Positions 14,225 to 23,800 of a stretch of DNA of 39,808 bases are shown here, piece by piece (the first letter of the stretch is position 1; the number at the start of each line of letters is the position of its first letter). The notes beneath the pieces are model-generated. The model made no database searches, was not told the DNA's origin, and worked only from the letters and a program-made list of their open reading frames with translations. This stretch comes from Candidatus Thalassarchaeaceae archaeon (GTDB taxonomy: Archaea; Thermoplasmatota; Poseidoniia; Poseidoniales; Thalassarchaeaceae). The position numbers and the translations under genes are program-made. The stretch lies in contig JASMLH010000009.1 of NCBI GenBank assembly GCA_030748775.1, positions 1-39,808 on the forward strand, given 5' to 3'.

Positions 14225-15091
14225 TTGGCCCCCCCATCCTCACGTCTTGAAACCATCCGCCAAGCGATGATTCAAGACCCAAGAGCCCGAGACTGGGCTA
14301 TGCAAGGGGGCGATGGCACTTCGGGCCTTCCTCAAATGGATGAACTCGGCATCATGCAGAAACTCCTGAGCGAAGACCCAGAGTTGGGGGCAGAAGAGCC
14401 AGAGATTGCAGCCAGCATCGGCGAGCAGATGCTACACATGGACATTACTCCGCTGCCTCGGTCCATGAGGAGGCGAATAAGGGACGTTTGCTCCAGAGTA
14501 ATACCTAGGAATGCCATAATTGTCGGAGGGGGAATAGGTCACCTTTCTGCGTGGTTATTCGATATGTGGTGTGGATCCCCGGATAGTCCGAGAATCTCAG
14601 AATCTAGGCCCGGGACACTCAGAATCATGGAGCAAGGAACAAGATTTGGAGTGATAATTGATAGGCTTATCCGAAGATATGGCGCAGAGTCTTGGTGTTC
14701 AGTCGTATCTAGTCCCTGGAAAGAGGTTGTGGCAGAGTCTTCTTCGGCTATAGCAGCAAACGTGGCCCTGCCCCGTGACTCCCTCTCAGTAATCCTGCCC
14801 CTTCCGGTAGATCTAGTAGTAATTGATCTACCCGAGGACGAAAGGGCAGAAGCAGCGTCTGTTGCATTTGACTTACTAGCTCCCGGAGGCCTAGTTCTTG
14901 TTCAAGAACCAACAGTTCCAACGGGTGACGTCGGCTCTCCCTCCGATGATGAGGAGCCAACACCCGCCCAAGCAAAAGTGGAGTCGTTCAATCGTTGGAT
15001 TGGACTCGTGAAGATGGTAAATTCCGACCACTCACTCGGTTTCGCAGAGTTGACTGGTGGAACCCTAGTAGTGCTGCTGAAGAGGGAATAG
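14225..15091 (+). CDS. Class I SAM-dependent methyltransferase-like protein
   Basis: After an alpha-helical N-terminal region, the Rossmann-type order is clear: motif I AIIVGGGIGHLSAWLFD (97-113 region), an acidic end of strand 2 in LRIMEQGTRFGV, strand 3 WCSVVSSPWKEVV, motif IV VDLVVIDLPED, and LAPGGLVLVQEP before the last strands, ending GGTLVVLLKRE. This resembles O-methyltransferases, but the acceptor is unknown and the glycine motif is not classical. TTG 14225 is used because RLETIRQAMIQDPRARDW looks like a natural first helix; ATG 14267 is the alternative. The last 190 nt overlap the convergent subtilase gene on the other strand. Confidence 0.65.
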   Translation: MAPPSSRLETIRQAMIQDPRARDWAMQGGDGTSGLPQMDELGIMQKLLSEDPELGAEEPEIAASIGEQMLHMDITPLPRSMRRRIRDVCSRVIPRNAIIVGGGIGHLSAWLFDMWCGSPDSPRISESRPGTLRIMEQGTRFGVIIDRLIRRYGAESWCSVVSSPWKEVVAESSSAIAANVALPRDSLSVILPLPVDLVVIDLPEDERAEAASVAFDLLAPGGLVLVQEPTVPTGDVGSPSDDEEPTPAQAKVESFNRWIGLVKMVNSDHSLGFAELTGGTLVVLLKRE

Positions 15092-16302
15092 CCACCCTCG
15101 GAATAGTCATTTTTCTCCGAATGCCCCCCTTTTGAGTAAGGGGGATTTCCAGAGATGTTCGAACTTTCCCCTATCAGTTGATCTACTCTTATTATCCCAT
15201 AGCCGTAGTAATCGTCATGGTCAGTCTCCCCCTCCTTCATCTGTGACTTCTCCATGATTAATTGCTTGACACTTTGAATCGCCCCTCTTCCCTCTGAATT
15301 TTCTCTTTGGAGGCTTTCATCGTGTTCCAGGAGTAGCGCAAGGGCACCACTAACCCATGCTGTGGATGCTGAAGTACCGCTGGACCATCCCCACCATGAA
15401 TTTCCACTACTCCCTCCAGTCATCAGAACAGGGACCTCTTGTCCTGGTGCAACGATTTCGGGTTTCTTATCCGGGTCTTCCCTGGGGAGAATGGGATTGG
15501 GCCAAAATCTTCCGTTATTGTCCCCTTTGGAGCTCCCTGACCAGATTTCTCCATTTCGTGAAATTCCACCCACGCATATCACGTCTTCGACTGACCCTGG
15601 TGACTCGACGTCTCCATCATCGTCCTCTCCATCGTTTCCCGCAGCAGCTATGACGAACACCCCACTGTCCATAGCATCTTCAACAGATTGCTCCAGACCG
15701 TCTGTGGTGAAGATTCCTGAACCAAAGCTCTGTTCTCCGCCCAAGCTCAGTGAAATGATGTCAGCCCCCTCTTCGACGCACCAGTCGACTGATTCAGACA
15801 CAGTCTGATCGCTTCCAACCCCCTCGTCATCTATAGCCTTGGAAACCAGTAAACCAACTCCCTTCGAAACTCCCTTTAGCCCTCCATCTGCGACAATAAT
15901 TCCTGCCATTGCAGTACCGTGTCCTTCGTCGTCATAGGGCTGATCTAATTGGTTTACAGAATCCTTCCAACCAATCAGCTGTAAATGATCCAAGTCAGGG
16001 TGGCCGAGGTCTATACCTGAGTCTACCATACAAACTACCACCCCGCTTCCATCTAGATCTACCACATCATCGATACCAGTCATCTCTTTGTATTCCCAGT
16101 CCCACGAAACCAAGGCCGGTGAAGGCCCGCCAAGAGTCAAGCCCTCCTCCCCCTTCCAAATGTAAAGTACTGCTAACGATGACGCTAGGAGCAGAAGAAG
16201 GGCAGAACAAATTGCTACCAATGTTCCAAATGCATCTTTCGAGAGGACTAGAGGTTCCGTGGATCCACCTTGATATTCCCCACTATCCTCAGGTCCGCTC
16301 AC
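14902..16302 (-). CDS. Membrane-anchored subtilisin-like serine protease (S8)
   Basis: The 466-aa protein has an N-terminal membrane helix (about 27-48) and then the catalytic domain. The triad is visible: Asp94 in VCMVDSGIDLGHPDL, His128 in DEGHGTAMAGI, Ser311 in SSGTSASTAWVSGALA, with oxyanion Asn223 in AAAGNDG. There is no obvious I9 propeptide. The domain should lie outside the cell, tethered to the membrane, for protein processing or feeding. The fold ends near residue 376; the final ~62 residues (from about 404) are Ser/Pro-rich and encoded antisense to the methyltransferase-like gene, so they may be a recent extension. It starts at GTG 16302 with a GTGA overlap with the upstream polytopic gene. 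Confidence 0.92.
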   Translation of the reverse strand: MSGPEDSGEYQGGSTEPLVLSKDAFGTLVAICSALLLLLASSLAVLYIWKGEEGLTLGGPSPALVSWDWEYKEMTGIDDVVDLDGSGVVVCMVDSGIDLGHPDLDHLQLIGWKDSVNQLDQPYDDEGHGTAMAGIIVADGGLKGVSKGVGLLVSKAIDDEGVGSDQTVSESVDWCVEEGADIISLSLGGEQSFGSGIFTTDGLEQSVEDAMDSGVFVIAAAGNDGEDDDGDVESPGSVEDVICVGGISRNGEIWSGSSKGDNNGRFWPNPILPREDPDKKPEIVAPGQEVPVLMTGGSSGNSWWGWSSGTSASTAWVSGALALLLEHDESLQRENSEGRGAIQSVKQLIMEKSQMKEGETDHDDYYGYGIIRVDQLIGESSNISGNPPYSKGGHSEKNDYSEGGYSLFSSTTRVPPVNSAKPSEWSEFTIFTSPIQRLNDSTFAWAGVGSSSSEGEPTSPVGTVGS

Positions 16303-17546
16303 CAGATCTCAACTCTTCCGAAATGACTGCCAATTGGGGTGCTCGTTCCGCAGTTTACGCAAACCACTCTTGTCGGGATTCGGTTTTCGCATTTTCCACA
16401 TTCCGAACCAGGCTCACCCTTCCCAGAACACCCATCCTCTGCACAGGGTGCCCTAATCTTCCCACCATCCCCTCTCAATGCTGCAGTTTGTTGGTTACAA
16501 ACCGGGCATTTCCCCTGCTCATCTCTTTTTCGGGGCAGGCTCTCACCAGAGACTTCCCTAGCCCGGTATGATTGGATCCTTTCTTCTGAACCCCCTAGCA
16601 TGAATTGTGGAAGCCAGACGATTCCGAGGAGTAGTAAGATGGCCGACGAACCAGTGATTACGTGGGAGAAAATAAGGAAGTAATTGAGGCTCATTTCATT
16701 CGGGCTAGGGGCGACGGCGTGAGAACTACTCCACGAACTAGCATTCAGCAGGGCAATCCAGAACAGTATGCAAAGGCTCCAGGCCTTTAGGCTGTGATCC
16801 TCCCATGCCCTTTCAAAGACTCTTGGATCAGGGTGTGAGTGACGTTCCTGCACGTGGATGTCTCGAGTCTCCAGAACCGATCTTTTCACCACGAAGTTTG
16901 CTAGAAACAAAGTCACAATGTTAGAAACAAAAACCCATGTCCAACCCAGAATTTCAGTTTCAAATGGGAATTCGGGAGAGTCAGCGTGAGCCTTGATGTA
17001 GCCGAACTGGATAATCCCCATCCCAATGATGAGGTACACTATATTCTCCCTCATTATGGGAAAACTCGCCCAAATCATGGCCAAAGATCCAATCCAACAG
17101 AGAATTGAGAGGAGAGAAAGTATCAGAGATAAATCAGTGATGTGCAGGAATCCGCTGTCATCACCAAGAATTCCTGCTCTATTGTAGTCGCCCCCGCTGG
17201 AAATCTCTCCAATCCCAATATCCCAGGTTCCAAGAATGAATCCAACAACAGACAGTAGAATTACGGTCGATTCCCTCGACCCCCAGTATCTACTTGCCAG
17301 AAAAATATTGTATTCTGCCTCGGATAACAACCGATCGATTTTCCCCAGCCTGGGGTCGAATCCAGCAAAAATCTCCCGTTTCCTAAATCCACTAAACCTC
17401 GGCATACTCGAATCTTGCTTGTTCAAAGTCGGTTCAGGGGTGCCATCTGCGGGAACTGAAACGGCTTCGCTCGGGTCTGACACAGGCGTCCAAGGAACAA
17501 TTTCCCCAATAAGCCCCCCGCTAACTGGTAACCCAAATTTCACCAC
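16299..17546 (-). CDS. Polytopic membrane protein with C-terminal zinc ribbons
   Basis: The 415-aa protein has a soluble N-terminal region, about six membrane helices between residues 90 and 315 (for example TVILLSVVGFILGTW, YLIIGMGIIQFGYI, AILLLLGIVWLPQFM), and a cysteine-rich tail with pairs CPVC, CAEDGC, CGKC and CVNC that should bind zinc. I do not recognise a characterised family. It is translationally coupled (GTGA) to the subtilase, so it may regulate, house or supply the protease. The start used is GTG 17546, only 15 nt after the 3' end of tRNA-Ser on the same strand; ATG 17405 (MPRFSGF) is a possible later start. Confidence 0.75.
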   Translation of the reverse strand: MVKFGLPVSGGLIGEIVPWTPVSDPSEAVSVPADGTPEPTLNKQDSSMPRFSGFRKREIFAGFDPRLGKIDRLLSEAEYNIFLASRYWGSRESTVILLSVVGFILGTWDIGIGEISSGGDYNRAGILGDDSGFLHITDLSLILSLLSILCWIGSLAMIWASFPIMRENIVYLIIGMGIIQFGYIKAHADSPEFPFETEILGWTWVFVSNIVTLFLANFVVKRSVLETRDIHVQERHSHPDPRVFERAWEDHSLKAWSLCILFWIALLNASSWSSSHAVAPSPNEMSLNYFLIFSHVITGSSAILLLLGIVWLPQFMLGGSEERIQSYRAREVSGESLPRKRDEQGKCPVCNQQTAALRGDGGKIRAPCAEDGCSGKGEPGSECGKCENRIPTRVVCVNCGTSTPIGSHFGRVEIW

Positions 17547-17561
17547 TATTGCCCTATTTGT

Positions 17562-17648
17562 TGGCGCCGAGGGCGAGATTTGAACTCGCGAGGGAAAGAT
17601 CCCACGGGCTTTCCAGGCCCGCGCAATACCGGGCTATGCGACCTCGGC
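17562..17648 (-). tRNA. tRNA-Ser (GGA)
   Basis: On the reverse strand GCCGAGG and CCTCGGC form the acceptor stem. The anticodon arm is CGGGC-CTGGAAA-GCCCG, giving anticodon GGA. A long variable arm (GGGA-TCTT-TCCC) and the T arm GCGAG-TTCAAAT-CTCGC confirm a class II serine tRNA. The discriminator is G and CCA is encoded (17562-17564). There is no intron. A protein gene begins 15 nt downstream. Confidence 0.95.
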
Positions 17649-17755
17649 CGAACACTCGCAGAGACATTGCAGTTTTCACAATGACGTTCCTTGAACCTGA
17701 ATAGAATTCACCATTCCGCCACGATTAAACAGGAAATTCCGGTCGCATATGTGCT

Positions 17756-17830
17756 GCCACTGTGGCTTAGAGGTATAGCGTCGCCTTGGTAAGGCGAAGG
17801 TCGGGGGTTCAATTCCCCCCAGTGGCTCCA
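17756..17830 (+). tRNA. tRNA-Thr (GGT)
   Basis: GCCACTG pairs with CAGTGGC. The anticodon arm TCGCC-TTGGTAA-GGCGA gives anticodon GGT, and the T arm is GGGGG-TTCAATT-CCCCC. Discriminator T and encoded CCA follow. There is no intron. A weak TATA-like GATTAAA lies about 30 nt upstream. It diverges from tRNA-Ser across a 107-nt spacer. Confidence 0.95.
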
Positions 17831-17896
17831 TTCGAATCGTCGTATTGGAGACGGGTGACAGATTAATTGATAACTCAGTAGAGCCCCAGTTGGAAC

Positions 17897-20800
17897 ATGA
17901 CCGAAGGCCGAACTACACTTGCAATAGTATTGTCATTACTGATGATTGCTACTCCCCTATCCAGCGCAAACATCTCTTCATGGGATGGCCCAGATGTGGT
18001 TAACAGCAACGGTGATCCAACCATTGTCTCTGGTTTTACCCTTCCAGGAAACTCCACCGTAATGGATGGATGGCTCCATGTGACCAATAATCCGATGTCA
18101 TCATCTGGCACTAGCGCAATCTTATGGGATGAAGACGATTTTGAATCGGGATATGCCGTAGGTGCCATACAAAATGGGAATGGCGAACTGGTCCTGGAAG
18201 ATGATGGCACCAGATCAAACATTAGCAACTTCGACGTGGGGGAGATAGAGGTATCTCTGAGCTCGATATACAAGTACTCCCCTGGGTGGAGGGTCGTATT
18301 CGAGAAGGCAGACTCCTCAAACCTATCAGGTTGCGGAGGAGGGGACGGCACATACCTAAGCTATGGGATGGATAATGACTTCGACGAAAATTTTGACCCC
18401 GACGAGTTGTTGGAAACCCTATATTATTGTGAGACCTATGCTAATGACGATCAGGTTATCTCCCTGACAATTACCGATCAAGGTAGTGGATACATTGCAG
18501 GTAATCTCTCTGCTTCCGGAGGAGGTGGGTCGGGATTCTCTGGCACTTACGTGATAAGCTCTGGTATAGAGAGCATTTCTGTAACCAATGGTGGTTCCGG
18601 CTATGGTACTAGCGATCAGATTCAGATTAATACCAATGGAGATGGGACGGGCGCAGCTGCGTCAATAGGCTCTGTGGATAGCATGGGCTCCATCCTAGCC
18701 ATTACAATGGACAGTGCTGGATCCGGATACCAATCTACAGACAGCATCAATATCGGAGTTGCCAATGGCACTGGTGCTTCACTGTCAGCGAATCTATTCA
18801 GCACTGGAGTCATCCATTCAACTTCCGTAACGGACACTGGCAGCAACTACACATCCGCACCTACTATTGTAATCAGCGATTCCGGTGGCTCTGGGGGGCA
18901 GATAACTGCAAACATGGGTGACTATTACGAATACGAAGTAGACGTCACAACCGAGCCAACCGGGACCAATTGCCCATTGTCAGGTAAAAAGATCGAGGCA
19001 GGACTGGACCTGAATAGGAACAGGAACCTGGACTCGTCCGAGATTTCGAATACCACCTATATCTGCAATCAGTTGAAACTCTGGCAGGCTACTACATTCA
19101 TGGACCTCAATGGAAGCTTGTATGGGGACGAGCAGACCCTTGGTCATGGAGTGGTTCCTTCCTCCTCGTTCGAGGGAATAGTTTCGGCAGGAACTCTGCC
19201 CGGACAACCCGTCCCTGCAGGCACCTCAGGTTACCTACTAATTCCCAAATCTAATGTGCCCAGAGATATTTACATCAATGGCTATTATCTTACCTTCAAT
19301 CATTGGTATCACCTCGACAGTACCTCCATGGGTGGTGGGGACGGAGCATGGGTCGAGTATCGGCTGAAATCCTCTGGCGATTGGGGAAACTGGACATATA
19401 TTGAGCCCCAAGGTGGATACCCAAGCACCATGTCTACCGATGCACCTCTCCCAAATGGGGCAACTTCACCAGTGCCAGTTTTCGCCTCTCCTAGTCACAG
19501 TGGATGGGTGGAAAACAACTTCTCTCTTTCTGAAATAAGTGGAATTGGTGATTCCGACGAAATAGAATTCCGATTCCAGATTTGGACGCATCCAAATGCA
19601 TCATTTGAGAGGCCGGGTTGGTTCTTGGACAACATTCGAGTGGCAAATGATGGCTTGAATATAGGAGCATGGCACCATGGATGCTATACGACCACCTCCA
19701 ACTCATGCACTTATTCCGCGAACGCCATGGGATCCCTAGAGAGGACCATTGATCTTACTGGAACCAACTCTACTTCCAAGATTCAATTGACTATGGAGTG
19801 GGACTTGGAGGGGGGGAACTATGACAATGCCTGCGTTGAGATCTCATTGAATGGCAATACATGGACCGATATATCCTCCACAACAAGCAGCACCTCGTCT
19901 GATTGTTCGGCCAGGACCGGCGCAATTCCGGGCAGTGGATATACTGACGACGATGGGCAGAATTATGGGGACCAAAGTGGCGACTTCCGCAAGGTTTCAC
20001 TAGACATCCCGTCTGGATTCCAAGGCCAGTCCGCGGTGTACTTCAGAGTCGTCGTGGATACAAATGGGTACACCAACTATGGCGGGAGTTACCCTTCCGA
20101 TTCACGAGAGGGACTGACATTATCTGAACTCCGAGTTCTCGATTATTCCGGAAACACTCTCTTCCTGGACGAGATAAACTCCTCATCATCAATGACACAT
20201 TCTGGACTACCCGACTCCCAAGGAAACCCATCACCAGACGATTGGACCTTCTATACCGTATTGAAGGGCCAACAGTCGTTAGGTCTAACTTTCGAGGACG
20301 CAACAGCGAACTCCCCAACAGTTAACGACGAAGAGGGCTGGACTCGTTCGAATTCAGGAACATGTAGCACAGACAAGTGCAAGTTCACCCTAAACAGGGT
20401 TACATCGAACTCTGGACCCCCACTGGCCGCCTCATTCCCTTACCTCTACGGGATAGGTTTCTCCGGGAACTACGACGCCGGCATCGACGAGGCAAGGCTA
20501 ATCTCACCGGCGTATGATATTCCCCTCAATGGGACCTCTTACTTCACCTTCGACCACTGGTCCTGCTCCGAAGCCTCGTGGGACGGCGGGGCGGTCTTCA
20601 TCAAGGTCAACAACGGTAATTGGCAGCATTTCGATCCTGGTTGGTACTCGAGCACCGCCTACACATCTGCCGGGCACAATATGGCAGGAATGGCCGTCTT
20701 TTCAACGGACCACTGTACTGGAACGGCTTCTAGCGGGAGCTGGTCGTCAAATAGCGAGATGACCAACCTTCGAGCGAATCTAGACTCGTACAAGGGAGAC

Positions 20801-23800
20801 ACTGTCAAGTTCAAGTTCGCTTTCGGATCCGATGCAATATGGAACCTAGCAGGGTGGTTCATTGACAATGCCGGAGTCACTATCTCCAATTACGGAGACA
20901 CGGGTAACTGGCTCAGCCCCACATTCTCAATGGACTCTGAGAAGCACTTCAACCACGGCTTCGTTGACATAGAGGCAAACGTGAACGAGGAGGGGTGGAT
21001 TCGCGGTTCCATCGTAGAGTCAGCAACGGGTACCGATATTGCCGGATTCACAAACCTATCATTCCCATTCAGCCTAGCCGGACTGGACTCACAGCAGTAC
21101 CCATATGTACGTCTGAAAGTCCACATGGGTTCAGATGACCCAGAAGTTTCCCCTTCTCTGGGAGCAATACACATTGGAGCAAAAAGAGTACTAAGCGCCG
21201 ACTCTGGATACAATGGGTGGGATTTCAGTACCGGGGTAGAAGTAGTCGATGGACTGCTAAATGCAACTGCAATTACCGGCACAATAAGCTCTGACTTTGT
21301 GTACTCCTCACGACCAATAAGGAGCGTAACTTTGGGAGGGAATATCTCTAGCGGAGTTTCAGCGACAGTTTTCGATCACAACGGGAACTCGATGGGCTCT
21401 GTAACAAAGGGGGGCAAGATAGAGTTCTCAAACGCAATGTTTGGCTATTCTGTCACTGTCACGCTCCCGACTAATGGTTGGATAGACGTTCTCCGAATTA
21501 ATCCAGCCTTCGCAAATCCTGCATCAAATCCATCTATAGATGTCCTAAACGACGGTTCTGAAGAATGGGCGTTCCCAATCTCAGACCAAAATTCACAGTT
21601 TGGTTACGGGCACTTCGGCTGGCAGTCGATGCTGACAAACTCTGGATCATTCTCTAGGACTGCATCTTTTGATCTCGATGGGACAAACTCAGAGTCTATT
21701 TCCATAATGATACCATCATCATCGGTGGTATCTTCTGGAATGCTAGCAATATCCCCTGACTCCGATGGATTCGAATCCCCTGTAACGATATCTCTGGCGG
21801 GCTCCACCGTTTCAGGGGGGTCTGGAAACTCCCCATTCATCACTCCAATTAGTCCCGGCCAACTATCTGGGATTAGCCTGATGAGCACAACTCACACTGA
21901 CTCAGACACTGGAAGGGAATGGCTAGAGGTTCCGATGCTAATTTCATCCGCCAATGCCCAGTCCGTTTCAATCTCAAGTATCGGTATAGGATATCTGATT
22001 TTCGAGAACGTGTCGGACCTAGGGCCATCGATAGCTGGATATCATGAAGAATACACCTCAGACGACCCACCTCCAGAAGAATTGTCAATACCACTTAGCA
22101 TGACTTCAGACTACGGCTCAGTGGCTATTGATGGATCGGTCATATACGATTACATGTTCGTCAACCGAGACTTCTCCGTACCCAACACATTCTACCCAGA
22201 TGGCCAGATCATCGAGGTAGTTACTAGCCACCACCATCTGTATGACAACGCAGACATTGCTGAAATTCAGCTAAAAGGAGCAGCATCGGACGGAAACACA
22301 ATTTCATTTGAGGTTCAGAACAGTGCTGATGGGCTATGGGGAAGCGGACCCTACTCCGTTTCTTTCTCACAAACTTCCGGAAGCAGTCTAGCCCCGTTGA
22401 ATTCAGCCATGAGCTATGTGGAGGAGTCCCAACATCCCGACGGGTACACTGACATAGTTGTACACTGGTTCTTCAAAGTCGAATGGGCTTGGGACGACGT
22501 TGACAATATCTTCTGGAGCGCTAGAGCAAATGATCACAATGGCGAGACAATCTGGCCTTCATCATCCCAAAGCGGTAGCTCCGGCGTTAATGCTGTTGAG
22601 AACGATATCCAAATCGACTCCTTCGAGGTTAGGGACGAAAGTAGTAGGTTGATTTCGAACATCTACGATACATTGTTCTATCCCTTCCCAATACTAGAGG
22701 GAGGAAACCTAAACATCAGTGGAACAGTACGCTTCCAAGACTCCCAAGATGTGCGACCGCAATCGACGGATTTCTCCGTCGCACTGAATCTCTCCGGGTC
22801 CATATACCCCCTACAAACTGGGGATGGCGGAACATTCTCCGGAGTAATCCCATCCCCAACAGGCATCAATCAGATGACCCTCTCGCCGTTAATCCTGACC
22901 GTGGGAGGGCCGGGCTCTAATGGCGCAATGGATTCAACCGGTCAGTTTTCTGGAGTCGAGGTAGTTGTGGACTCCAACCCGCCAGTAGCTGGCCCACTAG
23001 AGGTCCAAACGCCAGTTGGGCTACAATTTGTCGATGGGATGGTTGTAGACCCAACAGTACCGCTCTCCCCATTCGTCACCATTACGGAAGACGAGGCTAG
23101 AGGCGATTCACTGACGCTGAGGTACTGGAGGACAGGAGTGGACGACACAAATGGGGATGGCATTGCAGATGAAAATGAGTACCAGTCTCAGCAAAAGGAT
23201 CTAAGCGTTGGACTGACAGGACAGCAGCAGATTCAATTCACAGGGATCGACGTATCGGAGTTGGACAATGAACTGATACACTTGTACCTTGAAGGAAGTG
23301 ATTGGGCAGGCCTGACTTACCAGGATGGGGGGACGGGAGGAGGCCCTGGGGCAGCTAACTCATGGGCATCCATTGTAGTCGCCGAAGACGTTCTGGTCGA
23401 ATTCGCTGGGGCTGGCCTAGGTACCGGCTCAGCAAGTAGCTCCACCTTCGGACTTGATCGGCAAACTCAGGACAGCATAGACTTCTACCTGATCCCAGGA
23501 ATGGAGCATACGTTCTCAGTACGACTAGATGAGCCAAATGGTTTCCATACAATTGACAACATCACTGTGTTCCTTTGCGGTTACGGGAGTGACCAGGGTG
23601 TCTTCTCATTCAGCCCCTACTCATCGACACTTTGGTCCCCCGAGGATAGCATGTTGACCCCAATCGCAGCCATAACTGAACTAGTCACCGGAACTGTAAC
23701 TGAACTAAGAGTTTCATTCGAGTTGTCATGGGATTATGTGTTTGACGAAGACGACTTTGACTGCAAGCCTAGGGTGCTTGTAGAGGATGGACTTGACCAG

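Noticed and set aside
13704-14270. 188-aa plus-strand open frame
   Set aside because: Antisense to the zinc-finger gene, which has clear Cys motifs.
14902-15150. Subtilase tail as a frameshift artefact
   Set aside because: Not proven: no better frame continues a known domain, so I kept the full frame and flagged the overlap instead.
15362-16571. 148- and 220-aa plus-strand open frames
   Set aside because: Antisense to the subtilase, whose catalytic residues are in the other strand; compositions are Pro/Ser shadows.
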